DNA of 64,000 nucleotides, from assembly GCF_021462225.1 (NCBI RefSeq), contig NC_061798.1, forward strand, positions 19,304,820 to 19,368,819, read 5' to 3'. The first letter of the stretch is position 1. Every line of letters begins with the position of its first letter. Source of the stretch: Girardinichthys multiradiatus. Its lineage: Eukaryota; Chordata; Actinopteri; Cyprinodontiformes; Goodeidae. Below, one piece after another: positions 1 through 11,251 of this stretch. The position numbers and the translations under genes are program-made. The notes beneath the pieces are model-generated. The model saw nothing but the letters and a program-made list of their open reading frames with translations, was not told the origin of the DNA and did no database searches.

Positions 1-81
1 GGAGAAACATGCACAAATCAGGTCAGCAATTATAAGAAGGCTTGGGAAGATAAAAGTGTGTAAGTGACTGAATATTATTGA

Positions 82-108
82 AGTTTTCTTAACTGAGTTA
101 AGAAAACT
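82..108. repeat. perfect 13-bp inverted repeat with 1-nt centre
   Basis: AGTTTTCTTAACT, then G, then its exact reverse complement. It has no poly-T tail or gene end to suggest a terminator, and eukaryotic context makes that unlikely. It lies in an rnf24 intron. Confidence 0.85.
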
Positions 109-1769
109 GAGCAGGACAGCTGTGTTTTACAGAAAGTCCAGTCTGGACACAATGTATTGAATCGCAGTCATATTTTCAATGTGTGCAATAACGCAATCGC
201 AAAGAACAGCCTGAAACCAACATATCTTAGGTTGTTACATTTTAAGGCTCTGCATTTAAACTCTGCTCACCAACAATATATTTTCCCAGTTGGATGGACA
301 GTCACTGCCTTTTTTCCACACACCTGATTTTAGTAGCCAGGATGCTAAAGCTCAAGGGGAGAGGTGGAGGCAAAAAAGGAGTGGAAAACGTGAGTTATTC
401 ACAACTGATGTATTCACTTCAATTGTCAAGCATGCTGTTAATTGTGATGTTTTCCCAATATTGCGCAGCCCTAAACAACATTTTCATTGTCAAAAAAACT
501 AAATAAGAAACTGAGACGTAAGACTGTAGAGTCCTGAGTGTCAGTGTTGAGTCCGTTATGGCGGACAGGATCGCAATGATAATGTAGACCTGTGGTTCCT
601 AAGCTTGGGGTTACGATACAATGTGTGAGGAGTCTTCAGATCATCTTCCAAAATCAAGCTAAATAAAAACACTATGGGAAGATATAATTTCTATAAAATA
701 AATACCACAGCAGAAAAAAAAAACCAACAGATTTTGTGTATGTTGTTTATTTTGTTATTAAATTTTATTTACATACAAGTAATGCTGGTATTCTCAACAG
801 ATACCCGGGATCATCGGTACCTTCCACTCTTATTGAGTGAAACTGAAGGCTGAAAGGTTTGGAAACAACCATCTATTGGCGTGTTTCTTTAAGGATGTTT
901 GTCACTAGTGGCAGTGAGCTTTCGTATTAATCAGGCAAGACATTGGCAGACACAGAAGATGGGAAGACATGCAGCAAATTGTACCCCAGGACCAGCCTTT
1001 GTGAGTTAAAGAGCTTTCAATTACTAACTTTAACAATGTATCAGATTGGGACTCTGGTATTGGGAAAAAAAAAATCCTAAATGGGGAATCCCTTTTAACT
1101 ATATTTATCTGTAAAATAAAACTTTAAACCTTGCAGGCTGTGCAACCCTGGGCAGAGATAAACTGGACCCTCCCATATGTCTGATGTGAGGCTAACACTG
1201 GCATCATAATCTAATAAGATTAGAAAAGATACACAAACATATGATGGAGGTCACAAAGATGTCCTTCTGTGGCCTTGTGAGTATGTGCTGTTTAAAACAT
1301 CAAACATCAACAGAAACCCTACAACAAAACAGCTTACATCACAGAGTCAGCTGAGCAACAAGCAGACAATCAGTAGAAACAAAATATCACATATACACTG
1401 GGTCATAATTTATTGCTCAATCATTTGACAAACATTAAAAAGTCGCTATGTGAAATGACCCTGAATGTGGGATCTTTTAATTTTGCAATTACAAATGTGC
1501 TAAATACACACAACAAATATTTGTTTGACCCATAAAAGACCCATCAGGTCTCTGGGAGGCCATCGGCTGTTTTCTCCACCTCTCAGCATGTAGGGCTGTG
1601 TCTCTGCAGGGGAATGTGTGACAATCTATTGCAAAGTTTAGATCCCCATTATTTGTTTAATGCAAAGTAGTTTTAATATATGAGGAGGGTAGGAAAATGT
1701 TCTGGTGGCGAATTTGAGGTTTGATAACCAAATGTGCGTCCTCAAAGACACTCTAGAGAAACCAGGCCC

Positions 1770-2561
1770 TACGTGAAAAAGTAATTACCCCCTAAACCTA
1801 ATTCCTGTTTCGGTCTTCTTTGCAGACTTGTTGTCATTCAGCTGAATTAGAGGGTTGTCAAGTATTAACAGGTCAAATCAGCCGAGGTAGCGCAGAGAAT
1901 CTCAAGCCACGGATTTTACCGAACACCACAGTGCTGGGAAAAGCTCAAAAAACCCAAGAGTGACTACAAAAATATTAAGGACCACAATGTCCTTCGTGCC
2001 GCTAGTTGTGGACGGGAGGGTGGTCTGGACTCCTCAACCTCACTGTTTTAAGAGGACATAACGAGGACATGATGATGCGACAGTGAGTGTTTATTTTTCT
2101 TTGCACAGCACACGTTGTTGACGGCTAGAGGTGGGGCTTCAATGGAAACAAAAACGTTCCGTGCCGGGTAGAGCGAGGTGGACTGGAGTGAATTCGAGCC
2201 ATGAATGCAAAAGAGGCACAACACTGTCCAGACTGACAGATGTCTGCTCTTGAATTTTCTTGTCACTTTGCTATTTGAGCTTTTTAGCCTGCTTCATGTT
2301 GTCCGTCAGGTTCTATTTAAGTGATATCTTGATTCTACTGCTTTGGCAGAAATCGGGCCTGTGAAATTTAACGAATTGTGTTTGTTAGCTGTTTTCTCTA
2401 AATAAATTAAACCATGATGTGGAACCTGCTTTTTTGTATTCACTCAGGTTATCTTTGTCTGCTGTTAAAATTAGATTAATTATCTGGAACACTTAAGTGT
2501 GACAATAAAAGCAAAAACAAATGAAAACCTTCAAGGGGGCAAATACTTATTCGCAGCACTA
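1770..2561 (-). mobile_element. degraded Tc1-like transposon, family C, internally rearranged
   Basis: The right edge carries the family end 'GGGGGCAAATACTTATTCGC AGCACTA' and the left part reads 'GTGAAAAAGTAATTACCCCC TAAACCTAAT', the 3' untranslated region of a widespread teleost Tc1-like element in reverse. Between them are patches of reversed transposase sequence (about 1800-1870) and the 5' leader (about 2300-2345). The 1890-2280 stretch does not match what I expect of the family and may be foreign or very diverged. No coding frame survives. A 72-codon frame inside it is not meaningful. Confidence 0.7.
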
Positions 2562-3099
2562 TATTTCAAAGGTTTTCACAATTAACTCGAGATACTGGTT
2601 GTTGCTTTTACCGATCAACAGACTACTTGGGTACGAGTTAAGTCTTTCCCCCCTAAGTTAGTTAAGTAAGAGTCAAGCTGAGAACTTGGCAAATTATTTA
2701 AATGCACTGAATTCATCAATCAGGTGTAGATATTGTGTGGTTTATTGCTTTTTTCACTTAAAAAATGACCAAAAATGAATAGTTTTACATGCTTTCTGTG
2801 TAAAAATGTATTCCTTCACTTTCAAACACATTAACAGCAGTTTATGGGCCCAACTCCTTCCCACTCTGGGAGGAAAACTAGGTCAAAGGGTTAGTCTGAT
2901 GTAAACAACTCAGTTGAAATGGTAAAACAGGAAGGGAGATGTGGGTTAAAGTTAGCCTAACTAATCCATCATGATCTGTTTTAGATTTATCTACTGTAAA
3001 ATTTTACATTTCACCCTTTTTTGTGAAGAAAATCTGTCTTTGACTTTATATGTCTACTTTAGCATGACAGCACACTTATCGACAAAAGCTCTAACTTAC

Positions 3100-3179
3100 T
3101 TCCGATGAAAGGCATGTTTGCATGGACAGATCCCCAGCTCATCCTTCTGTTTGAACTCCTCCAAGCACACCGCACATAT
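3100..3179 (-). CDS. rnf24: rnf24 coding exon: first half of the RING-H2 domain
   Basis: An 80-nt exon encoding [16 protein letters not shown] then [11 protein letters not shown], 26 codons plus AA of a split Lys codon. It carries the first zinc-binding pair of the RING-H2 (CAVC), the next Cys (second Cys of CPC) and the two His of KHAFH. The remaining cysteines, expected in a CLIKWLEVRKVCPLC-like stretch, belong to the following exon, which is not in the window. The acceptor ends CTTTCAG and the donor is GTAAGTT at 3099-3093, phase 2. One difference from mammals is Ile in place of Leu just before the first RING Cys. A longer plus-strand frame over the same bases is a shadow. Confidence 0.95.
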
Positions 3180-3786
3180 CTGAAAGAGAAGGTCACAGCT
3201 TTAGCTACAGTTTTGGTAAAAAGACGTGCAAAAACTCAAAATGTGTTGATAATTCAGTTCTCTTTGGTTCTCTCAGCACTAATCTCAGTTTTGTGTTAGT
3301 GGACTGCAAACAGACCGCTCAGGCAGTGTTGAATGTCTGGTTCACAAAGAAAAACACAGCTGTGGCCAAAATCCACACAAAAAGACAATAAAAGGACAAA
3401 AACAGAAGAGTAACTGTCCAACTATGTCCGGTTATACAAGTCTGCCAATCCGTGGCCTCATCCAGGCGTTTTCTCTGACTTAAAGGGAAGGCAGATGTCA
3501 TCGCAAAGAACCTTTTAATACAAGCATGGCAAACATGGTTCTCTAAATCTGGTCAATGACAGATTCCAGATGGACACACTGTAGAATAAAGCCATTGATT
3601 CAAATGAATATTACTAAAGAGTCAATTAAAAACAGTTATCTTATTGTGCTGATTTAATAAAAACCAGCTCCTATCGATTCTCTTCGACAGGAACACAACT
3701 CTGCACCAGACTTGTTTACCTTAAAGTAGATCCAATAACTTTTTTCTCCTGTTGTATTGCAGCTTCTAATGATCAGCTTCAGAGTT

Positions 3787-4350
3787 TTGGAAAATATTTT
3801 GTGGAGGGTTGAGACAAAAGTGGGACTTCTTGAAAGGTGTACGTCTCGTTACATCTGGCTTAAAACCATAACAGTATTTCAGAAGAAGAACATCCGGCTA
3901 CAGTAAAACATGGTGGTAGCGTGATGGTATGGGGCTACTTTGCTGCTTCAGGTCTTGCCGTAATTGACAGATCTATAAATTCTGCTCTCTCCAGAAGGAG
4001 AATGTCTGGCCATCAAATTGTCACCTTCAGCTCTAGCACACCAAGTCTGCTAGAGCTGAAGGTGACAGGCCAATGATCTGAGGCTAACCAGCAAGATCTC
4101 CTCTGAATGGCTAAAAAACGGGGTTTCGATTGGCCTAGTCAAAGTCTTGAGCTGTTGTGGAAGGACCTTATGCAGGCCATTCATACTCTGAAACCTTCCA
4201 ATGTGGCTGCATTTAAACAATTCAGCAAAGAGTGGGACAAAATTCCAACTTCACTAGTTATTGCAGACGGTCGATGGCATTTGTTGTGTGGCAAGCGTGG
4301 CACCACCAGCTGTAAGGCTCACGGGCCAATTACTTTTTCACACAGGACTC
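3787..4350 (+). pseudogene. Tc1-like transposase remnant, family C, sense strand
   Basis: Sense-strand remains of the catalytic half of a Tc1-type transposase. Readable pieces include 'GGTGGTAGCGTGATGGTATG G', equivalent to the GGGSVMVWG core, and near the end a frame reading WPSQSLELLWKDL then KPSNVAAFKQFSKEWDKIP. In intact relatives WPSQS is followed by PDLNPIE; here those residues, which carry the last catalytic acid, are missing. The tail 'CAATTACTTTTTCACACAGG' at about 4328 is the family 3' untranslated region. The 102-codon open frame at 4107-4415 is therefore a decayed C-terminus, not a gene. Confidence 0.8.
4019..4067. repeat. perfect 20-bp fold-back hairpin inside the Tc1 remnant
   Basis: Arms 4019-4038 and 4048-4067 are exact reverse complements around a 9-nt loop. 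In the intact transposon family this position is ordinary transposase coding sequence without a second arm, so the right arm appears to be a local inverted copy of the left. Confidence 0.9.
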
Positions 4351-5018
4351 AGATTATCTTTGATGTTAAGAGTGTGATGAACTTAGGCCCCCACACCAAT
4401 GTTTCAGGGGGCTAACATCAATTATTGGGAAATTAAAACATCTTAATCCTCAAATTTAAGCAACAGTAACAAAATGTTCACTAAGATCCATTTATTCAGT
4501 GGACCTAATCTTAACCTGCACCTATTCATCCAGTCCTAACCCCAACATACAGGCTGTTTAGCAGAAGAACATTTTCTTTCATGTCATCTGCAGGAGTCCA
4601 CAGACCTGCATGGGCTTTTTAAATCTATTAACAGCCAGGGACCACCCATGATGGCATGAGGCCATGAACACGGTGGTGACTGAATACCTTGGTGAGATCA
4701 AATATTTACAACTGTTGTTAATAAGGATGAGCTCAAAAACTGAAAGCCTATTCTTATCTAGGGTCTAAATTAGTTTACATTTTCATCATGTCTTTTGTTT
4801 GCACATCTGCAACTCTCATTTGCATCCTCACACGAGGGTTACATGAGTTAAAATGAATCGTTTTACCTCGTGTGACCCTACAAATTTCACTCTTTTTTGT
4901 CTTTTTCTAATCTATTGTAGTATGCGAATACAAACAATCTGAATGTATGGCAGACATTTCTGCAGAGTCTGGTCTTTATTTATGGAATATGTAAAAAAAA
5001 CTACAGACTGCATGGAAG

Positions 5019-5104
5019 ATGATGGATGGATGAATGGATGAATGGATGGATGGATGGATGGATGGATGGATGGATGATGGATGGATGGATGGATGGATGG
5101 AGGG
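5019..5104. repeat. (GGAT)n microsatellite
   Basis: About 86 bp of GGAT/GGATGA units with two or three interruptions. Tails of this type are common at the 3' ends of fish retroposons, but no SINE body is visible beside it. Confidence 0.95.
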
Positions 5105-5362
5105 ATAGGGTATAAGCTATGGAAATACTATTTTTTTATTTCATTATGCAGTCCAGGAAAATACCTAACTTCAGGTTTTCTAGACTTTCCAGACAGTGTG
5201 GGAACCCTGCATGTTACCAACAATGATAATGGATGATGACTGACAGTGATGTTGAAAAGCTGCAAACATTCCTGTAACCAATCCCACAGCAGACTCTTGT
5301 TATTGAAGCGGTATGCAGTTAATGTCTGGTCAGTGACCTGAAATGACAGACCTCACTGTGCC

Positions 5363-5387
5363 CTCACCAAACTGAGAGTTTGGTGAG
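5363..5387. repeat. perfect 11-bp hairpin, 3-nt loop
   Basis: CTCACCAAACT, GAG, AGTTTGGTGAG. It lies in an rnf24 intron and no function is evident. Confidence 0.85.
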
Positions 5388-6535
5388 TTACCAACAACCA
5401 ATTCAGCTGCTGACAGGAACTTCAAATTACAAAAGCGTGAGCATAGAAACTGTTTGTCTACCCTCACTCACAAAACTTCATTCACCTAGTGGACAGCTCT
5501 TTTATGGTAGAAGGTTTTCAGCTGCAACAATGATTCATTTAGCCACCCAGATTTATGGGTGGATGGACAGCTGTGGGTGAAAAGAACTGTATGGGGGATC
5601 TAAGCTCTTTCTCCTGACCAGTTCTGAACACAGAACAGCTATTTGTTTGGATGTCTTGCTTTGCTCTCTGCATTGGTGAACAGATCAAGGTTCTTCCTTC
5701 TTTTGAACACCTTGTGTGGGATGTCACACTCACAGCTGAGGTCAACAGAGAAAACCATCGCTTTTAACAGTATTCCTGTAAGCTTTAGCTCAAATTCACA
5801 GATTTAATGTCATAGATATATGGAAATATTACAAAGATTTTAGCTTCTCAATTGCTGTTGGAAACACCTCAAATATGCAACAATTTTAAAAACGAGTCAC
5901 ACAGAAATGAGGTGGGTACGGACATGAAAACAAAAAAACCACAGATTTATTTAACTTAACATCATTCCCAATAATTTGGCTTGCATTTATATTAATGTTT
6001 GAGGTTGCAACGTGACACAATGGAAAAATGTTCAAGGATTATTAAAACTTCCAATCCTTCTTCTAGCCTCTAATTTGTAGTAAACAATACAGTGACAGCT
6101 CACAATTAGATGTACATTCAGAACTGCATTAGCTCTACAACAACGACATAATTCAACTATAAGCAAACATTTGAGCGGAAACTCACTGGCGACAGACAGG
6201 TTCTGACTTAATAAATGTATTTCTGTACCTTAAACAAATTATTACTCTGTAATTTAGTTTTCGACATGCTTCAGTCTGAAAATATCCAAAGCATAGTTTT
6301 TCGCCAGTTTATCTAATGGAGAAAACCAAACGTCAGATTACTGAACTATGTAATCACCAGATGTAATAACCAAGACCCATATTTGTTTTTGGAAATTTTA
6401 AACATACAAACAATTTACCTTGGTGATTCTGATACATCATATTTTGCACTTAAATCATACTATATTGCATTGGACAACGTTGCACATTTTTACATGTGAC
6501 AAATAGATCGGTTAATGGCAGGATCAATCTCAAAC

Positions 6536-6564
6536 TATAAACAGACTATTGTAGTCTGTTTATA
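6536..6564. repeat. perfect 13-bp hairpin, 3-nt loop
   Basis: TATAAACAGACTA, TTG, TAGTCTGTTTATA. It lies in an rnf24 intron and is too short and AT-rich to be a convincing microRNA precursor. Confidence 0.85.
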
Positions 6565-6695
6565 CTATACTTTCCATAGAAATGTTGAAATGTTGAAATT
6601 CAACTTGGCTTAACTCATGCCCCCAGGATTATCCTTTACACTCAAAAGTGGGTCATCCAGCCTGATTTCAGTGAGAATTATTGGCCTCGGTTTGC

Positions 6696-6718
6696 TTTTT
6701 TTTTTTTTTTTTTTTTTT
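6696..6718. repeat. homopolymer run of 23 T
   Basis: A 23-base T run. It could be the poly(A) tail of a minus-strand retroposon, but no body or target-site duplication is recognisable beside it. Confidence 0.9.
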
Positions 6719-7865
6719 GAGTCTCAGTCTGGAATCACATTACGCTTAGTTTCTAAGAAGTCAAACACAAATGACCTGAGGGGTGGTGGGTTCCTGGGAG
6801 GCTCTAGCTGTGCTGGCAAGAAACTGCGCTGGACCAGGTATGAAGATGAGATGAGATGCCGCAGTGCTAAAAGGGTGGGGCTCTTGACTGTAGTTCACCA
6901 TGACTATAATTCAAAGCCAGTTCTGTTTGCTTCACACATTGCCTGTAATCCTCCAACTAAGCTTAGAGGACAGATAACAGTATGCAATAATTTCACAGAG
7001 GACTCTGATGACCTAACCAAGAGATGGTAGTTTTCACATGGCAATGAGTCATGTAAGCACATGATGTAGGAAATAATGAATGTGCAGGTCTTTACTGCAA
7101 ACATCACAGCTGTACGCAGCTGTTATACAGTTATACTTTTATCACTAAACCACAAACCTCAATGCATTTCATTGGGACTTACGGCTTTGACAAAGTGTGT
7201 GTTCCTATTTAGCAGCATTCACCATGACGGCCCTCAATAAAATCCAAAGCAGAAAACAGCCTTCAAGACTCTCCCAATGACAGTTTCTGACAGTTTAAGC
7301 AAGTTAAATTTAAGACAGTTTAAATTTATGACAAACCTGAGTTACAAAATGCAACTTGCCTATATAACTTCATAAACTATATTTAACTTACTTAACTCCA
7401 GCAAGTCTAACTGTTTTGACTCCGGTAGGTGATTTCAGTGCTTTTATTCCAAGATTGTATAACTTTAAAACATTCAAACAGTTTACAGTAAGCTTCATAG
7501 CGGTTGCTGACAAAGGGTTCTAATAAAATCCATGTTTTCAAACCAAACCTTGTTAAAAATACACTCTTTCATGATGAGGGGGCCTTTAATAGATAACAAA
7601 ATTATTTCATTTTAATTGCTTGAACATGCAGTAAGCCAGGTTCAGGAACATAAACTTGCTTACTGTAAAAATAAAATAGGGAAGAAACAATGAATGAGCA
7701 CACATTTAAGACATAAATGTAATTTGAAAAGTGGACTTACTTCATGACCTTTGACTCCCAAGACTGAGACTTTTAAACTTAGGGCCCTTGAGGACCTATT
7801 AAACCTATCAGGAAACCCTCATTTTCCTCGTAAGGAGATAATTTATTAGAGAAGCAACTAAGAGG

Positions 7866-8052
7866 GAGCAAAGCAAACATGTAGAAGAGGGTGCTCTGAT
7901 ACGATGAGGTTAAAATTAAACTTTTACACCTTCATTTAAAATCCAATGTGTGGAGCAAAACTAACTCTGGACATTTCCCTGAACATATCACCCCCTGCCA
8001 TGAGACATGGTGATGGCAGCATCATGCTGTGTGGATACTTTGCAAGGCACTG
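7866..8052 (+). mobile_element. Tc1-like family B deletion derivative with right terminal repeat
   Basis: Transposase-derived sense sequence ('GTGCTCTGATACGATGAGG' and 'CATGGTGATGGCAGCATCAT') is joined directly to the terminal-repeat end 'TTTGCAAGGCACTG', followed by TA at 8053. Most of the 3' half of the element is missing. The coding frame is destroyed. Confidence 0.65.
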
Positions 8053-8345
8053 TACATGCCACCAGGAATCAGACATTTTCTTGTACGTGTACATCTCTTC
8101 AACATTGTTCATGTTATAAAACTAAAGCTTTCTTTCTTTAGATCCATGTCTGAATGGTTTTGTTGGGCTTTGCTCCATGCTTTACCATGTCAGGACCCAG
8201 AACATTGGAGATTTCCACCTGAATGCAAGCTAAGTCAACAGTTAGTACATTATGGCTGAGCCATTGTTCAAAACAAGCACCTGATCCTCTGGCATGCACT
8301 TTTAAGGTTAAATTAGGAATCTTTAAGCTACTACTTCCTGCAAGA
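8011..8345. repeat. diverged direct repeat, copy 1 (partner 8625-8960)
   Basis: Starting in the Tc1 remnant and running past its end, the order of motifs (CATGGTGATGGCAGCA, TTTGCAAGGCACTG, CCAGGAATCAGACATTT, GCTCCATGCTTTACCAT, TTCCACCTGAATGC, GGTTAAATTAGGAAT) recurs in the same order about 630 bp downstream with many substitutions. It looks like an old tandem duplication. Confidence 0.55.
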
Positions 8346-8624
8346 TATCAGAGACATGTGAGACTACTGCTAATAATATAGATTATAATTAATTTGTATC
8401 CTTTTTCAATTTCAGCCACTAACATTATGCACGTTGTGCATCAAATGTATCATCGGCATGCAGAGTGTGATTACATGGCACTTGAAAAAAGATATGCAAA
8501 CAAATATTGGATCCGAGAAGTCCTCAGCAATTGTGATTTTGCAAATATTGATATTGAGGTGATGGCGACTGGGATTCGATACACAGTGTTGTGCAGCTCT
8601 AACTAGAACACCCAATTCTTGTGG

Positions 8625-8960
8625 TGAAACAGGGTGGTGGCAGCAAAAAACTCTGCTGATAGTTTTGCAAGGCACTGAGCATGCTGCAATGAATCCAAGA
8701 ATGTTTAGACATTTACAGGTCTGCATAGAAGTCCGATTATCCAACTAGAGTTAGCCTGTTTATGTGTTTTTAAAATGCATTTTTAAGCAAAGCCCCATGT
8801 TCTACCATTTCACGGCACAGCCTGTTATAGGGCTTCCACCTAAACTCGATGCTCCGCTGTTCTTCAACAACAGATAACTTCCTGCTTTCCCATTCAAGAA
8901 CAGTACTGTACTTCCGAGGTTAAACTAAGAATGTCCCTACTACTCGACAAGAATAGAACA
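8625..8960. repeat. diverged direct repeat, copy 2 (partner 8011-8345)
   Basis: Carries GGTGGTGGCAGCA, TTTGCAAGGCACTG, GAATCCAAGAATGTTTAGAC, CCCCATGTTCTACCAT, TTCCACCTAAACTCG and GGTTAAACTAAGAAT in the order seen in copy 1. It ends just before the 8998-9039 rnf24 exon. Confidence 0.55.
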
Positions 8961-8997
8961 TATTTGTATTTAAAAGTCTAAAATCATTAGTGCTTAC

Positions 8998-9039
8998 CTC
9001 ATGCAAGTTTAGCTCTTTGACTTTTTCCTTCTGAATAAC
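8998..9039 (-). CDS. rnf24: rnf24 coding exon: linker before RING (42 nt)
   Basis: A 42-nt exon encoding VIQKEKVKELNLHE, which matches the RNF24 linker between the membrane-proximal segment and the RING (VILKEKVKELNLHE in mammals). The acceptor ends TTTCAG and the donor is GTAAGCA at 8997-8991. Both boundaries are phase 0, so the exon is symmetric, and skipping it would delete exactly 14 residues without shifting the frame. The neighbours are the 43-nt exon at 11209-11251 and the RING exon at 3100-3179. Whether it is ever skipped cannot be told from DNA. Confidence 0.95.
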
Positions 9040-11208
9040 CTGAAAGGGATATCAAAAGATGATGAGAAATTACCCACAGGTACCGCTTAATACAATTAAA
9101 GAAAACAAGTCCTTTGCAGGCAAAAACAGTGATTAAAAAAGATTCATTTAGAATGAGTTAAAATCAGCTGCAGGTTTTCAAGTAAAAGCATTTATATGTA
9201 AAAGTGTGTTTAGCAACTTTATGAGCCTGATGTTCTTACGTGACCAACAGAGGAGCAGGACACGTGATGTTTTGAGATCATACTCAGGGAGACCAATTAC
9301 AGAAGCAAGGCTCATCGTGACTCGCTTGTGCAATTATTTCTGAAATGTTTGTCATGTTCTGTCGCTCTCCGACACCACCATGAATAAAACACTGAGAGGT
9401 GGGCATGTCCTCCATCGCTCTCTTGGAGTAGTTTGCAGGCTGCACATTGCTCACACTCCTCTCCCATAACAAACACCAGACATGATTCTTTCAGCTAAGG
9501 TATTGTAATAGCAGTTAATACATTTTGTGAATGCACATGAGAATGAGAGTGTTATTTTATTAAAATACAAATGAGCAAGAATAACCTTGAAAGACCAGCA
9601 GCTGTCAATCTAACTCTTACAACAAAAATTGTTTAAAAGGTAAGGAGGAGTACAGCTGCATGCATTTTATGCAGATTAACACCTCGGTACAAAACATGAT
9701 ACATGATGTGACAGATAATTTCACATTTCTGGGAACCCATCTTCGGCATGAATCTCAGGTTAATTGTGGGCTTTTTAGGTTGTATCTGAAGTGGGTTTTT
9801 TTATTGGGTGGATTAACAACTCCTGTGATTTGTTTAAAAAGAAGGATTCGGTGCACAAATTGGATTTTATTGCAGATTTTCTCCCATCCACACATGGTCA
9901 AAACTGCACATACAGGCTCAAATATATACATACTCCCCCATTAATATTTGGTTAAATCTCCATTAGCATGTTTCTGTCAACCACACATGTTTTTATACCC
10001 GTCAACAAGATTCTGGTATAATTCTGGCTGGATATTTCACCACTCTTCTGCACAGAACTGGAAGAGATAATTTGGCTTGTTTCCTGACATGGATCTGGTT
10101 TTTATACATAATTCATACATTTTCAAATCGGGTTGAGCTTGGCACCACAAAGGAGTCCTAATATCAGCCTTCCAAGACCAGTTTTGATGTTTGTTTGGGA
10201 TCCTTGTCTTGTTGTAACACCCAACTGTGCTCAGGTTTCAAACATTCGGCCCAATCGGTCACACATGTACAAGAACATCATAGGAACCACCAAGGCTCAG
10301 GCACACCATGAATCTGCTGGAAAAACAGTGCCACTCTTCACACTGAAGCCTGCTTCACTTCACCACAGATTGAGCTTGTGCTGACCAAGAAAAAAAGCCC
10401 CTGCTCCTAAATGGACACCTTCAAACCTGACTAAAATATATATTTGCCAAAAACACATTAATATCGGTTTTAAAAAAACATAGAGCGGGCTAACGTTAAG
10501 CATGTGGAACAGCAACAACGTCAGCTCTATTGAATATGTATGTACTAGCTTGGTTTACTCAAATGTGCGGTGCACCCAAACCAAAATATATGTGGAGATT
10601 TTCCAGCATTCTCTGCCCAATTGATCCGAGTCTCCTGGACTGTCCTGGTGTGAAAAGGCCTTTGGTGACCAGGTCCTAAAGCTCAGAGAGAGTGGTGGGG
10701 ACGTCATGATGGTTGAAAAGAATGAAGTGAGGGGGGACATGTGGGTTAATCGCAGCCGATATCTAACTTGCATATTTACCTAATATGCAGCTCTAGAACA
10801 AAGTTAAAAGCCACATCCGTGCTAGGAAACCAACCAACGTAAATGAACTTTACCCTTTCTGTTAATGACAGTGGTCAAATATCCAGTTGGAATTATGCCC
10901 GAAGCTTGTTGATTGTTAACCAAATGGGATTTGTTTTGCAACTTGCTAATGGTTATTAATTCAAATATCAGCATGTATATATTTGACACACTGAGGATTA
11001 GGGAAAATCCACAATAAGCTAAACTAGTGCACTTAGATCTTGTTTTTAAAAGAAATACTATAGCAGTTTGTTGCATTACCTTCCCACCCTGGAGAAAGAA
11101 TGGTTCAATGCATCAGTAAAGGTTATTAATATGACATTCATGCCGATGAGGAGCGGATGCAACCCTCAGATAAGAACTTTGTGAACATGTTTGTGAGTGA
11201 CATCTTAC
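9040..11208 (-). other. rnf24 intron between the two small exons
   Basis: About 2.2 kb between a donor at 11208 and an acceptor at 9041-9040 on the minus strand. The only recognisable content is the Tc1-like remnant at 9870-10445. Confidence 0.85.
9870..10445. mobile_element. degraded Tc1-like transposon, family E
   Basis: The left end 'CCATCCACACATGGTCAAAA' with 'GCTCAAATATATACATAC' resembles Tc1-type terminal sequence also seen in part near 38490. Internal pieces such as CCACTCTTCTGCACAGAACTGG, TTTTCAAATCGGGTTGAG and GATCCTTGTCTTGTTGTAACACC read as reversed transposase code. The right part may be in the other orientation, so the copy is probably rearranged. No frame survives. Family assignment is from memory of fish repeats and tentative. 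Confidence 0.55.
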
Positions 11209-11251
11209 TTGTTTGTATGCATATAGCTCTTTGTGTGCCTGGTGCCTTAAC
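11209..11251 (-). CDS. rnf24: rnf24 coding exon: juxtamembrane segment (43 nt)
   Basis: A 43-nt exon too short for ordinary ORF finding. Its first G completes the Arg codon split by the previous intron; the next 14 codons read LRHQAHKELYAYKQ, matching the RNF24 residues directly after the membrane segment (LRHQAHKEFYAYKQ in mammals). The acceptor ends CCCCAG and the donor is GTAAGATG at 11208-11201. The exon ends in phase 0. This basic stretch follows the membrane segment on the cytosolic side. The exon sits alone in several kilobases of intron, so conserved sequence, exact splice sites and fitting phases are the evidence. Confidence 0.95.

Larger units (their letters stand above)
1..3099 (-). 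other. rnf24 intron downstream of the RING exon
   Basis: Intron sequence lying 3' of the 3100-3179 exon in transcript order. The next rnf24 exon was looked for here (Leu-Ile-Lys-Trp and the C-P-L-C motif) and not seen. Contents recognised are one perfect hairpin at 82-108 and one degraded Tc1-like copy at 1770-2561; the rest is AT-rich DNA without recognisable features. Confidence 0.8.
3180..8997 (-). other. rnf24 intron between the linker exon and the RING exon
   Basis: About 5.8 kb bounded by a donor at 8997 and an acceptor at 3180 (minus strand). It holds a Tc1-like remnant, a fold-back hairpin, a (GGAT)n tract, two more perfect hairpins, a 23-T run and a diverged direct repeat near the right end. 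Positions about 5110-5360, 5590-6530 and 6720-7860 show nothing I recognise. Confidence 0.85.

Noticed and set aside
1..3093. Final rnf24 coding exon
   Set aside because: No stretch encoding the remaining RING cysteines or the conserved C-terminus was found on the minus strand.
3105..3299. 64-codon plus-strand frame
   Set aside because: It overlaps the rnf24 RING exon on the opposite strand, whose splice sites and conservation are decisive.
6536..6564. microRNA precursor
   Set aside because: A 13-bp stem is far too short and the flanks do not extend the pairing.
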